Shown here: one piece after another, positions 52,554-64,000 of the stretch | How the letters are laid out: each line of letters starts with the position of its first letter | Position numbering within the stretch: the stretch's first letter is position 1 | Assembly (NCBI GenBank): GCA_035546775.1 | Contig: DASZWD010000060.1 | Span: 62,001 to 126,000, forward strand | Direction of reading: 5' to 3' | DNA length: 64,000 nucleotides | Source of the DNA: Acidimicrobiales bacterium | GTDB taxonomy: Bacteria > Actinomycetota > Acidimicrobiia > Acidimicrobiales > JACCXE01 | Translations under genes and position numbers: made by a program | Notes under the pieces: model-generated | The model's database searches: none | What the model saw: only the letters and a program-made list of their open reading frames with translations | What the model was told of the DNA's origin: nothing

Positions 52554-52567
52554 TGTATAATCATGCA
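52554..52567 (+). promoter_or_regulatory. ArgR-box-like operator overlapping the argC -10
   Basis: TGTATAATCATGCA matches the ARG box core TGAATAATTATTCA at 11 of 14 positions and is itself mostly palindromic. It contains the -10 TATAAT (52556-52561), which ends six bases before the argC ATG. Bound ArgR would cover both the -10 and the start codon. argR is the sixth gene of this operon, so the circuit is closed within it. Confidence 0.6.
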
Positions 52568-53584
52568 ATGGCGAAGGTGGCGGTACTCGGCGCGTCGGGA
52601 TACGCAGGGGCGGAGCTGCTGCGGTTTCTCGCCGGCCACCCGGAGTTCGAGGTCACCTACGCCACCGGCGACAGCGCCGTCGGCGCGCCGGTAGCCGACA
52701 GCTACCCCAGCCTCGCCGCCGCCTATCCCGACCTGGTGTACGAGGCCGTCGACGTCGACAAGGCGACGCAGCACGACCTCGTCTTCCTGGCGCTGCCCCA
52801 CGGCGCGTCGGGCGCCGTCGTGCCGCAGCTCGTCGACAAGGTCGGCGGGATCGTCGACCTCGGCGCCGACTTCCGCCTGCGCGACGCCGCGCTGTACCCG
52901 CGGTGGTACGGCGAGGCGCACCCGGCGCCCGAATTGCTCGGGCGGTTCGTGCACGGCATCCCCGAGCTGTACCGCGACGAGATCAAGCAGCAGAAGCTCG
53001 CCGCCGCCGCCGGCTGCTACCCGACGGCCGCCGCCCTAGCGCTGGCCCCGCTGGTCAAGGCGGGGCTCATCGCGACGACGGGCGTGATCGTCGACGCGGC
53101 GTCGGGGGTGTCGGGCGCCGGCAAGGTCCCCAAGCCCAATACGCACTTCAACACCGTCGACGAAGACTTCACCGCCTACGGCCTGCTGACGCACCGCCAC
53201 ACGCCCGAGATGGAGCAGGCGACGGGCGCCGAGATCCTGTTCACGCCCCACCTCGCGCCGATGAACCGCGGCATCCTCGCCACCTGTTACGCCCGGCCGG
53301 TGGGCTCACAGTCCACCGCCTCGGTGCTGGAGGCACTCCACGCCGCCTACGCCGAGGAGCCCTTCGTCGTCGTGAGCGAGCGGTCGCCGTCGACCAAGGC
53401 GACGCTCGGATCGAACGCGGCGCACATCACCGCCCGGGTCGACGACCGCACAGGATGGGTGGTGGCGATCTGCGCCATCGACAATCTCGGGAAGGGCGCA
53501 GCGGGCCAGATGGTCCAGTGCGCCAACCTCATCGCCGGCCTGCCCGAGGCGACCGGCCTGACCACGGCGGGGGTCTATCCGTAA
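52568..53584 (+). CDS. argC: N-acetyl-gamma-glutamyl-phosphate reductase
   Basis: Third step of arginine synthesis. The 338-residue protein has the NADP-binding start VAVLGASGYAGAELLRFL and the catalytic cysteine in AAAAGCYPTAA. Further typical regions are VSGAGKVPKPNTHFN and the HLAPMNRGI segment. The ATG at 52568 follows TATAAT by six bases, so a leaderless message is likely; the long frame upstream is a shadow of pheT. One-base overlap with argJ. Confidence 0.95.
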   Translation: MAKVAVLGASGYAGAELLRFLAGHPEFEVTYATGDSAVGAPVADSYPSLAAAYPDLVYEAVDVDKATQHDLVFLALPHGASGAVVPQLVDKVGGIVDLGADFRLRDAALYPRWYGEAHPAPELLGRFVHGIPELYRDEIKQQKLAAAAGCYPTAAALALAPLVKAGLIATTGVIVDAASGVSGAGKVPKPNTHFNTVDEDFTAYGLLTHRHTPEMEQATGAEILFTPHLAPMNRGILATCYARPVGSQSTASVLEALHAAYAEEPFVVVSERSPSTKATLGSNAAHITARVDDRTGWVVAICAIDNLGKGAAGQMVQCANLIAGLPEATGLTTAGVYP

Positions 53585-54756
53585 TGAGCGTCACTGCAGC
53601 GCGGGGTTTTGTCGCCGGCGGCGTGTGGTCGGGCATCAAGCCCTCGGGCGTCGCCGATCTGTCGCTGGTGGCGACCGAGGACCGTCGACCGGTGCCCGCG
53701 GCCGCCGTCTTCACGACCAACCTGGCCGCCGCCGCGCCGGTACAGGTGAGCCGCGCCCACCTGGCGGCCACGTCGGGCCGCGCCGCGGCCGTCATCTTGA
53801 ACTCGGGCAACGCCAACGCCGCCACGGGGGCTGACGGCCGGGCGACGGCGCAGGGCGCCTGCGACCTCGTGGCGCGCCAACTCGGCTGCCGCGCCGAGGA
53901 GGTACTCGTCTGCTCGACCGGGCTCATCGGCATCCCGCTGGCCCTCGACCCCTTCACCGGCGCTGTGCCGACATTGGCCGCGTCGCTCGCCGCCACGGCG
54001 GAGGGGGGCGAACTCGCCGCCGACGCCATCATGACGACCGACACGATCCGCAAGGAAAGCGTTGCCATCGCCGGGGGTGTCACCGTGGGCGGCATGGCCA
54101 AGGGCGCGGCGATGCTGGCACCGAACATGGCCACGATGCTGGGCGTGCTCACCACCGACGCCCGAGTCGACGCGCCGATGCTCCAGCGCCTGCTGGCGAG
54201 CGCCATGGACCACTCGTTCCACCGCATCACCGTCGACGGCTGCACGTCGACCAACGACACCGTGATCATCCTGGCGAGCGGAAGGGCCGAGCACGCGATC
54301 GACGCCGCCGCACTGGGCGAGTTGATCACGCGGGTGTGCGCGGATCTGGCCGAGCAGATGGTGTGCGACGCCGAAGGCGCGACGAAGCTCGTGCGCGTCA
54401 CCGTCAAGGGAGCGGCGAGCGACGACGACGCGGCCAAGGCGGCGCGGCGGATCGCCGACAGCAACCTGTGCAAGTGCTCGTGGTACGGCCAGGACCCGTA
54501 CTGGGGCCGCGTGGTGAGCGAAGCCGCCAGCGCCGGCGCGGCGTTCGACATCGACAAGGTGTCGGTCGCCTACGGCGACGTCGTCGTCGCCCGCGGCGGC
54601 GTGGCGGTGCCCCACGATGGCGCCGCCGTGCGGGCGCACATGGAACAGCCGCGCATCGACGTCACCGTCGACCTCGGCCTCGGCGACGGGTCGTGGTGGT
54701 TGCTGACGAACGATCTCACGCACGCGTACGTCGACGAGAACATGGGTACGTCATGA
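53584..54756 (+). CDS. argJ: Bifunctional glutamate N-acetyltransferase / amino-acid acetyltransferase
   Basis: Transfers the acetyl group from ornithine to glutamate, recycling it in the arginine pathway. The 390-residue precursor cleaves itself between Ala183 and Thr184 in [14 protein letters not shown], and that Thr becomes the nucleophile. Other markers are [14 protein letters not shown] and [13 protein letters not shown]. Presence of ArgJ agrees with the absence of argE. ATG start shares a base with the argC stop. Confidence 0.96.
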   Translation: MSVTAARGFVAGGVWSGIKPSGVADLSLVATEDRRPVPAAAVFTTNLAAAAPVQVSRAHLAATSGRAAAVILNSGNANAATGADGRATAQGACDLVARQLGCRAEEVLVCSTGLIGIPLALDPFTGAVPTLAASLAATAEGGELAADAIMTTDTIRKESVAIAGGVTVGGMAKGAAMLAPNMATMLGVLTTDARVDAPMLQRLLASAMDHSFHRITVDGCTSTNDTVIILASGRAEHAIDAAALGELITRVCADLAEQMVCDAEGATKLVRVTVKGAASDDDAAKAARRIADSNLCKCSWYGQDPYWGRVVSEAASAGAAFDIDKVSVAYGDVVVARGGVAVPHDGAAVRAHMEQPRIDVTVDLGLGDGSWWLLTNDLTHAYVDENMGTS

Positions 54757-55616
54757 GCCGGGCGGCCGAGAAGGCGGAGGTTCTGACCGAGGCGTTGCCG
54801 TACATCCGACGTTTCTTCGGCAAGACCGTCGTGGTCAAGTACGGCGGCAACGCGCTCGCCGGCGCCGCCAGTGAGGCCGACGGCCTCGCCCAGTTCGCCG
54901 CCGACGTCGTGCTCATGCACTCGGTCGGGATGCGCCCCGTCGTCGTGCACGGCGGTGGCCCGCAGATCGGCGACCTCCTCAAGCGCATCGGCAAGGAGTC
55001 GTCGTTCGTCGACGGCCTGCGCGTCACCGACGCGGAGACGCTCGACGTCGTGCGCATGGTGCTCGTGGGCAAGGTCAACCGCGAGCTGGTCGCCGCCATC
55101 AACGTCCACGGGCCGCTCGCCGTCGGCATGTCGGGGGAGGATGCGTCGCTCCTGGCGGCCAAGCAGCTCAACCCCGACCTCGGGTTCGTGGGCGAGGTCA
55201 CCCACGTCAACAGCGACGTCGTGGCGCGCTTGCTGGCCGACGAGCTGATCCCGGTGATCGCCACCATCGGCGTCGACGCCGCCGGTCAGGCCTACAACAT
55301 CAACGCCGACACCGCGGCCGCCGCCATCGCCGGCGCGCTGGGCGCCGAAAAACTGGTCTACCTCACCGACATCGACGGGATCCGCCGCGACGTCGCCGAC
55401 GCCGAGTCCGTGCTGTCGCGGGTGTCAGTGCAGGACGTCGACGCCCTCATCGCCGACGGTTCGATCTCGGGCGGGATGATCCCCAAGGTGCAGGCGTGTG
55501 TCGACGCGGTGCGCAGCGGCGTCGGCGTCGCCCACATCCTCGACGGGCGCGTCCCGCGCGCCCTGCTGCTCGAGATCTTCACCGACGAAGGAATCGGAAC
55601 GATGGTCACACCATGA
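54753..55616 (+). CDS. argB: Acetylglutamate kinase
   Basis: Phosphorylates N-acetylglutamate. The 287-residue protein has [20 protein letters not shown] and [12 protein letters not shown]. Before the core it carries an N-terminal helix ([16 protein letters not shown]) characteristic of the hexameric, arginine-inhibited kinases, so feedback control is expected. ATG start overlaps argJ by four bases. Confidence 0.96.
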   Translation: MSRAAEKAEVLTEALPYIRRFFGKTVVVKYGGNALAGAASEADGLAQFAADVVLMHSVGMRPVVVHGGGPQIGDLLKRIGKESSFVDGLRVTDAETLDVVRMVLVGKVNRELVAAINVHGPLAVGMSGEDASLLAAKQLNPDLGFVGEVTHVNSDVVARLLADELIPVIATIGVDAAGQAYNINADTAAAAIAGALGAEKLVYLTDIDGIRRDVADAESVLSRVSVQDVDALIADGSISGGMIPKVQACVDAVRSGVGVAHILDGRVPRALLLEIFTDEGIGTMVTP

Positions 55617-56752
55617 GTTCAAAACTGATGCCCACCTACGCCGCGCCGCCGGTCACGTTCGTGCGCGGCGAAGGCACGCACCTCTACGACGACACCGGCA
55701 AGGAGTACCTCGACTTCCTGTCGGGCCTCGCCGTCACGTCGCTGGGCCACGCTCACCCGCGGGTGACCGCCGCGATCGCCGAGCAGGCGGCAACGTTGAG
55801 CCACGTGTCGAACCTGTTCGGCAACCAGGTCGGACCGTCCGTGGCGTTCACCCTCGACGAACTGATCGGCGGCGGCGGCCAGGTCTTCTTCGCCAACTCC
55901 GGCGCCGAAGCCAACGAGTGCGCCATCAAGCTCGCCCGGCTCGCCGGCGGTCCCGGCAAGCACGTCGTCATCAGCGCGTTCGGGTCCTTCCACGGTCGCA
56001 CGCTGGCGACCCTGCACGCCACGGGCCAGCCGGCCAAGCACGAGAAGTTCCAACCGCTGCCCGAAGGGTTCGTGCACGCGGCGGCCTTCGATCTCGCGGA
56101 TGTCGAGCGGATGATGGACGCGTCGACGGCGGCGGTGCTCGTCGAAGTGGTGCAGGGCGAAGGCGGCGTGCATCCCGCGCCCGAGGGTTACGTGCGCGAC
56201 CTGCGCGCCTTGTGCGACGAGCGCGGCGTGCTGCTCATCGTCGACGAGGTGCAGACCGGCCTCGGACGGACGGGGGAGTGGTTCGCCTTCCAGCACAGCG
56301 GCATCCGGCCCGACATCGTGACGGTGGCCAAGGCCCTCGGCAACGGCATGCCGATCGGCGCCTGCTGGGCGCGTGCCGAGGTGGCGTCGGTCTTCGAAAC
56401 CGGCGACCACGGCTCGACCTACGGAGGCCAGCCGCTGGCGGCGTCGGCGGCGCGGGCGACCCTCGACGAGCTCATCGCCATCGACGCGCCGGCATGCGCC
56501 CGCCGCGCCGGCGAGCGCCTCGCCTCAGGGTTAACCCAGACACCGGGCGTGAGCGCTGTCCGCGGCCTCGGCCTGCTGCTCGGCGCCGAGCTCTCCGCCG
56601 GGAACGCGAAGGCGGTCAACAAGGCATTGCTCGACGCCGGCCTCGTCGTCAACGCCGTCACCGACACAGCGCTGCGCTTCGCCCCGCCGCTGAACGTGTC
56701 CGACGACGAGATCGACGCCGCCCTCGTCATCGTCAAGGACGTCCTGGCGTGA
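55613..56752 (+). CDS. argD: Acetylornithine aminotransferase
   Basis: PLP-dependent transaminase making N-acetylornithine. The 379-residue protein is a class III aminotransferase with [33 protein letters not shown] and the PLP lysine in [15 protein letters not shown]. The ATG at 55613 overlaps the argB stop (ATGA); the frame upstream is a shadow. It is coupled to argF by GTGA. Confidence 0.95.
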   Translation: MSSKLMPTYAAPPVTFVRGEGTHLYDDTGKEYLDFLSGLAVTSLGHAHPRVTAAIAEQAATLSHVSNLFGNQVGPSVAFTLDELIGGGGQVFFANSGAEANECAIKLARLAGGPGKHVVISAFGSFHGRTLATLHATGQPAKHEKFQPLPEGFVHAAAFDLADVERMMDASTAAVLVEVVQGEGGVHPAPEGYVRDLRALCDERGVLLIVDEVQTGLGRTGEWFAFQHSGIRPDIVTVAKALGNGMPIGACWARAEVASVFETGDHGSTYGGQPLAASAARATLDELIAIDAPACARRAGERLASGLTQTPGVSAVRGLGLLLGAELSAGNAKAVNKALLDAGLVVNAVTDTALRFAPPLNVSDDEIDAALVIVKDVLA

Positions 56753-57642
56753 GACATCTCCTCGATATTGACGACCTGTCGCGCGACGAGTTCCTCGAGG
56801 TGCTGCGCCGATGCGAGGAGCCGGCCCCGCCCCGCGTGCTGGCGGGCAAAGGCGCCGGGCTCATTTTCGAGAAGGCCAGCGGCCGCACGCGGAACTCGAC
56901 GGAGATGGCCGTCGTGGCGCTCGGCGGTCACCCCGTCAGCATGAAGGGCGACGAGGTCGGTATCGACACGCGCGAGACCGCCGAAGATGTCATCCGCACC
57001 CTCGCCGGCTACCACGCCGTCGTCGGTGCGCGGGTAAAGAGCCACGCCGTGCTGCAGCGCATGGCCGCGGCCGACGTCGTCCCGGTGCTCAACCTGCTCT
57101 CCGACGTGGCGCATCCGTGCCAGGCCATCGCCGACCTCCTCACCCTGCGCGCCCGCTTCGGTGACCTCGCCGCGTTGCGCGTGGCCTTCGTCGGCGACTT
57201 CAACAACGTGACCCGCTCCCTTGCGCTGGCCTGTGCCTACGCCGGCGTGGACTTCGTCGTCGCCTGCCCGCCCCAGTACGGCCCGAGCGCGCTCGACCTG
57301 GACACGATCGCCACGCTGGGCGGGATGCTGACGGTGACCGACCGCCCGACCGAGGCGGTCAAGGGTGCCGACGCGGTGTACACGGACGTCTTCGTCTCCA
57401 TGGGTCAGGAGGCCGAAGCCGACGCGCGCCAGGTGGCGTTCGAGGGCTTCGCCGTGACTCCGGAGTTGATGGAACTCGCCGCCGAGCGAGCCGTGTTCCT
57501 GCACTGCCTGCCGGCGATCCGCGGGAGCGAGGTCGACGCCGCGGTGATCGACGGGCCGCAGTCGGCGGTCTTCGAGCAGGCGGCCAAGCGTCTTGACGCC
57601 GCCCGCGGCGCGATCTGGTGGCTGGTCGATGCGGCTCGCTAA
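56749..57642 (+). CDS. argF: Ornithine carbamoyltransferase
   Basis: Makes citrulline from ornithine and carbamoyl phosphate. The 297-residue protein has HPCQAIADLLTL, VAFVGDFNNVTRSLA and the ornithine-specific HCLP in FLHCLPAIRG. The carbamoyl-phosphate loop reads FEKASGRTRNSTE; the usual form is FEKPSTRTRVSFE, so the first Thr is Gly and the Phe is replaced. The HCLP motif argues for an ornithine enzyme. GTG start inside the argD end. Confidence 0.92.
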   Translation: MRHLLDIDDLSRDEFLEVLRRCEEPAPPRVLAGKGAGLIFEKASGRTRNSTEMAVVALGGHPVSMKGDEVGIDTRETAEDVIRTLAGYHAVVGARVKSHAVLQRMAAADVVPVLNLLSDVAHPCQAIADLLTLRARFGDLAALRVAFVGDFNNVTRSLALACAYAGVDFVVACPPQYGPSALDLDTIATLGGMLTVTDRPTEAVKGADAVYTDVFVSMGQEAEADARQVAFEGFAVTPELMELAAERAVFLHCLPAIRGSEVDAAVIDGPQSAVFEQAAKRLDAARGAIWWLVDAAR

Positions 57643-58096
57643 ACAGCAGCGTCAGCACCGGATCGCGCAGATTCTCGAAGGCGGCACCGTCACCAGCCAG
57701 GCGCAGCTCGTCGAGTTGCTGGCCGAATCGGGCGTTGTCGCCACCCAGGCCACCGTGTCGCGCGATCTGGAGGACATGGGCGCCGTCAAGATTCGGGTGC
57801 GCGGCGGCGAGACCGCCTACGCCTTGCCCGAACTGCCGACCCAACGCGTCGCCCCCGAGGACCACTTGCGGCGCGTGCTGTCGGAGTGGTTGGTCGAAGT
57901 GGCCCACAGCGGACCGGTCGTCGTGCTGCGCACGCCGCCGGGTTCCGCGCACGTCGTCGGCTCGGCGATCGACCGCGCCGGGCTGCCCGATGTCCTCGGG
58001 ACCGTGGCGGGCGACGACACGTTGATGGTGATTGCGTCCGCGAAAGCGGGCGGTGAGAAGGTAGCGAACATGTTCATGGAATTGGCGGGGTTGTGA
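57629..58096 (+). CDS. argR: Arginine repressor ArgR
   Basis: Arginine-responsive DNA-binding regulator. The 155-residue protein has an N-terminal winged helix (RQHRIAQILEGGTVTSQAQL, then ATVSRDLEDMGAVKIR). The C-terminal trimerisation and arginine-binding domain contains GSAHVVGSAIDRAG and the GTVAGDDTLMVI stretch with the ligand-binding aspartates. The ATG at 57629 lies within argF's last codons. It lies inside the operon it should control; a candidate box overlaps the argC promoter. Confidence 0.95.
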   Translation: MRLAKQQRQHRIAQILEGGTVTSQAQLVELLAESGVVATQATVSRDLEDMGAVKIRVRGGETAYALPELPTQRVAPEDHLRRVLSEWLVEVAHSGPVVVLRTPPGSAHVVGSAIDRAGLPDVLGTVAGDDTLMVIASAKAGGEKVANMFMELAGL

Positions 58097-59298
58097 TGGC
58101 ACAGCGTGTGGTTCTTGCGTATTCGGGCGGTCTCGACACGTCGGTGGCCGTCGCCTGGCTCCGCGAGGAGTTGGGTGTCGAGGTGATCGCGGTGGCGGTC
58201 GACGTCGGCCAGGACGGTGGCAATACCGAGATGGACACGGTGCGCAACCGCGCCCTCGCCGCCGGCGCCGTCGAGGCCGAAGTCATCGACGCCCGCGACG
58301 AGTACGCGGCCGACTTCCTGGTCCCGGCGCTCAAGGCCAACGCCATGTACGAGGGCCGCTATCCACTCGTCAGCGCGCTCTCTCGACCCGTAATCGTGAA
58401 GCACCTCGTGGCGGCGGCTCGCCGGCATGGCGCCCACGCCGTCGCCCACGGTTGCACCGGGAAAGGCAACGACCAGGTGCGCTTCGAGGTGTCGACCCGC
58501 GCCCTCGCCCCTGATCTGGACGTCCTGGCGCCGGCGCGCAACTGGGGCCTCACCCGCGACGATTCGATCCGCTACGCCGAGACCCGCGGCATCCCGATCA
58601 CCGCCACGCGCGAGAAGCTGTATTCGATCGACGACAACCTCTGGGGCCGCGCCATCGAGTGCGGCGAGATGGAGGATCCATGGCGTGAGCCTCCGCCCGG
58701 CGTGTGGGTGCTGACCAAGCCGACGGCGACCGATCCCCGCGACGTCACAATCAGCTTCGAAGCCGGCGCGCCCGTCGCCCTCGACGGCGAGAAGCTCGGA
58801 CTCGTCGACCTGATCGGCAGGCTGGCCGACATCGTCGGGTCGTACGGCTGGGGTCGCATCGACATGGTCGAGAACCGCCGCGTCGGCATCAAGAGTCGAG
58901 AAACCTACGAGTGCCCGGCGAGCCTGGCGCTGATCCTGGCCCACAACGACCTCGAGTCGATCACCCTCGAGCGCGACCTGGCCCGCGAGAAGGCCCGCCT
59001 CGAGCCCCGCTACGCCGAGCTGATCTATGACGGGCTGTGGTTCTCGCCACTCAAGCGTGCCTACGACGCCTTCATCGACGACAGCCAGCGGTTTGTGACG
59101 GGCGACGTGCGGTTGTCGCTGTCGCCCGGGTCGTGCCGCGTCACCGGCCGGCGCTCGCCCGACGCCCTCTACGACTACGAGCTCGCCACCTACGACGCCG
59201 CCGACACGTTCCGCCACAGCGACTCCGAGGGCTTCGTGCGCCTCTGGGGCCTGTCCGTGCAGACGTGGGCGTCGCGGCAGGGCCCCGGACGGCAGTGA
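58096..59298 (+). CDS. argG: Argininosuccinate synthase
   Basis: Joins citrulline and aspartate using ATP. The 400-residue protein starts VVLAYSGGLDTSVAVAWL (PP-loop) and has AHGCTGKGNDQVRFE and the C-terminal FTGD-like region FVTGDVRLSLSPGSCRV. The ATG at 58096 shares a base with the argR stop. Length is typical. Coupled to argH by GTGA. Confidence 0.96.
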   Translation: MAQRVVLAYSGGLDTSVAVAWLREELGVEVIAVAVDVGQDGGNTEMDTVRNRALAAGAVEAEVIDARDEYAADFLVPALKANAMYEGRYPLVSALSRPVIVKHLVAAARRHGAHAVAHGCTGKGNDQVRFEVSTRALAPDLDVLAPARNWGLTRDDSIRYAETRGIPITATREKLYSIDDNLWGRAIECGEMEDPWREPPPGVWVLTKPTATDPRDVTISFEAGAPVALDGEKLGLVDLIGRLADIVGSYGWGRIDMVENRRVGIKSRETYECPASLALILAHNDLESITLERDLAREKARLEPRYAELIYDGLWFSPLKRAYDAFIDDSQRFVTGDVRLSLSPGSCRVTGRRSPDALYDYELATYDAADTFRHSDSEGFVRLWGLSVQTWASRQGPGRQ

Positions 59299-60674
59299 CG
59301 ACCCTGTGGCACGGTCGCTTCGCCGAAGGTCCGGCGGAAGCGCTGTGGCAGTTCACTGTCAGCCTGCCCTTCGATCAGCGCCTCGGTCCCGACGACGTCG
59401 TCGCGTCCAAGGCGCACGTCCACGGTCTCGTCCGCGGCGGCCTGCTGACGAAACAGGAGGGCGACGTGCTCGTCGCCGCCCTCGACAAGGTGGGCTCCGA
59501 GCTCGACAGCGGCTCGTTCGTGTTCGTCGACAGCGACGAGGACATCCACACCGCCATCGAACGCCGGGTCACGGAGATGACCGGCGACACGGGCGCCAAG
59601 CTCCACACCGGCCGTAGCCGCAACGACCAGGTCGCGACCGCGTTCCGGCTGTGGTGCAAGCGGGCGGCGACGGAGGTGGCGGCCGGTGTCGTCGCCCTGC
59701 AAGACGTGCTGCTACGCCGCGCCGAGGAGGTCGGCGGCGCCTACCTCCCGGGCTACACGCACCTTCAGCGCGCCCAGCCGATCCTGCTCAGCCACCACCT
59801 GCTAGCCCACGGCTGGGCGCTCGCCCGTGACGTCGACCGGCTCTGTGACGCCCGGCGCCGGCTCGACGTGTCGCCTCTGGGTGCTGGTGCGATCGCCGGT
59901 TCGTCGCTGCCGCTCTCGCCCGAAGCGGTCGCCGACGAACTCGGCTTCGCCGCCGCCTTCGACAACAGCCTCGACGCCACCTCGGACCGCGACTTCGTAT
60001 CCGAGCTCCTGCACGCGATCGCCCTGCTGGGTGTGCACCTCTCCCGTATGGGAGAGGAGGTCGTGCTGTGGTCGACGGAGGAGTTCGGCTTCCTGAAGCT
60101 CGCCGACGCCTATTCCACGGGCAGCTCGATGCTGCCGCAGAAGAAGAATCCCGACATCGCCGAGTTGACCCGGGGCAAGGCGGGCCGGCTCATCGGCCAC
60201 GCCGCGGGCTTCCTCGCCACGCTCAAGGGTCTCCCTCTGGCCTACAACCGGGATCTCCAGGAGGACAAGGAACCCCTATTCGACGCCGTCGACCAGATTC
60301 GCCTGGCGCTGGCTGCCCTTGCCGGGCTCCTCGACACCGCCACGTTCGACCTCGGGCGCATGGCCGACGCCGCCGATTCGCCCACCGCGGCGGCCATCGA
60401 CCTGGCCGAATGGCTGGTGGAGCGGGGCACGCCGTTCCGGGAGGCCCACGCCATCGTCGGGGGCCTCGTGCGCGACAGCTTGGAGCGCCACGTCCCCCTC
60501 GCCGAGCTGGTCGAGGCGCACCCGGCGCTGGGCGCCGACGCGGTCGCCTTACTGGGCATTGGCGTGGCGGTGACGCGCCGGCAAACGGCCGGTGGCACGG
60601 GCCCGGCGCAGGTGGCGGAGCAGCGCAAGCGCTTCGCTGACCGCCTCGCCGCCGATCGGCAACGTTTGGGCTGA
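59295..60674 (+). CDS. argH: Argininosuccinate lyase
   Basis: Cleaves argininosuccinate to arginine and fumarate. The 459-residue protein belongs to the fumarase/aspartase fold. It has LWHGRFAEGPAE at the start, KLHTGRSRNDQVAT, GYTHLQRAQPIL and the signature loop GSSMLPQKKNPDIAEL. The GTG at 59295 was chosen because the family N-terminus begins there. It is the last protein gene before the rRNA operon; no terminator was seen after it. Confidence 0.96.
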   Translation: MTTLWHGRFAEGPAEALWQFTVSLPFDQRLGPDDVVASKAHVHGLVRGGLLTKQEGDVLVAALDKVGSELDSGSFVFVDSDEDIHTAIERRVTEMTGDTGAKLHTGRSRNDQVATAFRLWCKRAATEVAAGVVALQDVLLRRAEEVGGAYLPGYTHLQRAQPILLSHHLLAHGWALARDVDRLCDARRRLDVSPLGAGAIAGSSLPLSPEAVADELGFAAAFDNSLDATSDRDFVSELLHAIALLGVHLSRMGEEVVLWSTEEFGFLKLADAYSTGSSMLPQKKNPDIAELTRGKAGRLIGHAAGFLATLKGLPLAYNRDLQEDKEPLFDAVDQIRLALAALAGLLDTATFDLGRMADAADSPTAAAIDLAEWLVERGTPFREAHAIVGGLVRDSLERHVPLAELVEAHPALGADAVALLGIGVAVTRRQTAGGTGPAQVAEQRKRFADRLAADRQRLG

Positions 60675-61029
60675 AAATGGGCGGTGTCCGGCTTGACGGA
60701 GGGCCTGGCGGGATCGTATAGTCGTCAACCCGCCCCACGGGGCCTGATACGTCGGGCCCGATGAAGCGGAAGAGGAAGTACACCGGCAGTTTCGGGTGCA
60801 ACCCTCGACATGAGCAGGCGCTCTCCAGCACCTCCACCTCTCTTGAGGTGTGTGCCAGGCGCCGGTGTGCTCCTTGACAACGGAACAGAGATGCGCCAAA
60901 AACCAGTGCGGGTGCAGCTCCTCGGAGCTGCATTCATACTTGTCAATAATTGACGCAATAATGGACGACAACGTCTGTCTTTGTGTCTGGAATTGAACCA
61001 AATCGATCCCGGTTTCGACCGGGTAGGTT
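60675..61029 (+). promoter_or_regulatory. rRNA operon promoter and 5' leader
   Basis: This 355-base gap holds no gene. A strong promoter reads TTGACG (60693-60698), an 18-base spacer and TATAGT (60717-60722). The leader of about 300 bases then has a CACCTC-TCTT-GAGGTG hairpin, a boxA-like site (60868-60888), and a TGCAGCTCC-TC-GGAGCTGCA hairpin near 60916. A CCCGGT-TTCG-ACCGGG tetraloop hairpin (61008-61023) lies just before 16S. No second convincing promoter was found. Confidence 0.8.
60868..60888 (+). promoter_or_regulatory. boxA-like antitermination site in the rrn leader
   Basis: TGCTCCTTGACAACGGAACAG resembles the bacterial boxA (E. coli TGCTCTTTAACA) and the actinobacterial TTGAGAACT-type sites. 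A related sequence recurs before 23S at 62767. It is the probable NusB/NusE loading site. Confidence 0.55.

Positions 61030-64000
<2,971 letters not shown>

Noticed and set aside
60931-60990. A second rrn promoter near TTGTCAATAATTGACG
   Set aside because: No -10 at proper spacing follows either -35-like hexamer; the AT-rich stretch is probably part of the leader.

Overview
This 64 kb window is a high-GC bacterial chromosome segment made almost entirely of core housekeeping operons, nearly all on the + strand. It ends in the start of a ribosomal RNA operon. Several features point to an actinobacterium: an actinobacterial-type integration host factor (mIHF) next to gmk, a mycothiol-type DinB-like protein, a PriA homologue without helicase motifs, the order secD-secF-apt-relA, and frequent leaderless-type promoters. 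The 16S gene and the gene orders fit the class Acidimicrobiia best. That class assignment is a judgement from memory, not the result of a search.

Layout: 1-5272 secD (cut at the left edge), secF, apt, relA. 5352-9709 hisS, aspS, rarA. 9721-14008 a small membrane protein, alaS, ruvX, mltG. 14008-20683 the shikimate genes aroE, aroC, aroK, aroB, aroQ with a prepilin peptidase inside the run, then an M24 peptidase, efp and nusB. 20693-22197 (minus strand) a large secreted protein of unknown function and a 30-residue basic protein. 22303-31120 the pyrimidine operon pyrR-pyrB-pyrC-carA-carB-pyrD-pyrF. 31098-39440 a DinB-like protein, mihF, gmk, rpoZ, coaBC, metK, priA, def, fmt, rsmB. 39453-41190 rpe and a secreted beta-propeller-like protein. 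41207-45535 the riboflavin genes ribD, ribE, ribBA, ribH, then hisG and a cold-shock-like protein. 45525-45908 (minus) a DUF1844 protein. 46106-52527 infC, rpmI, rplT, an rRNA methyltransferase, a PAS histidine kinase, pheS, pheT. 52568-60674 the complete arginine operon argC-J-B-D-F-R-G-H. 60675-64000 the rrn promoter and leader, 16S, a tRNA-less spacer and the first part of 23S.

Genes within operons are packed with 1-8 base overlaps (ATGA, GTGA, TTGA and apparently CTGA), so translational coupling is the rule. Where genes do not overlap, a TANNNT box commonly lies 6-10 bases before the start codon, as in leaderless actinobacterial transcripts. At five junctions the stop codon of the upstream gene supplies the first bases of that box.

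The regulatory DNA is the most interesting part. There is a PyrR-binding RNA loop plus a terminator-like hairpin inside the first codons of pyrR, an ArgR-box-like operator on the argC -10, a fully overlapping bidirectional promoter between infC and the DUF1844 gene, a long structured infC leader with an AUC start codon, and three genes (gmk, priA, the rRNA methyltransferase) whose conserved N-termini can only, or best, be started at CTG. I found no mobile element, CRISPR array, phage gene or tRNA gene.
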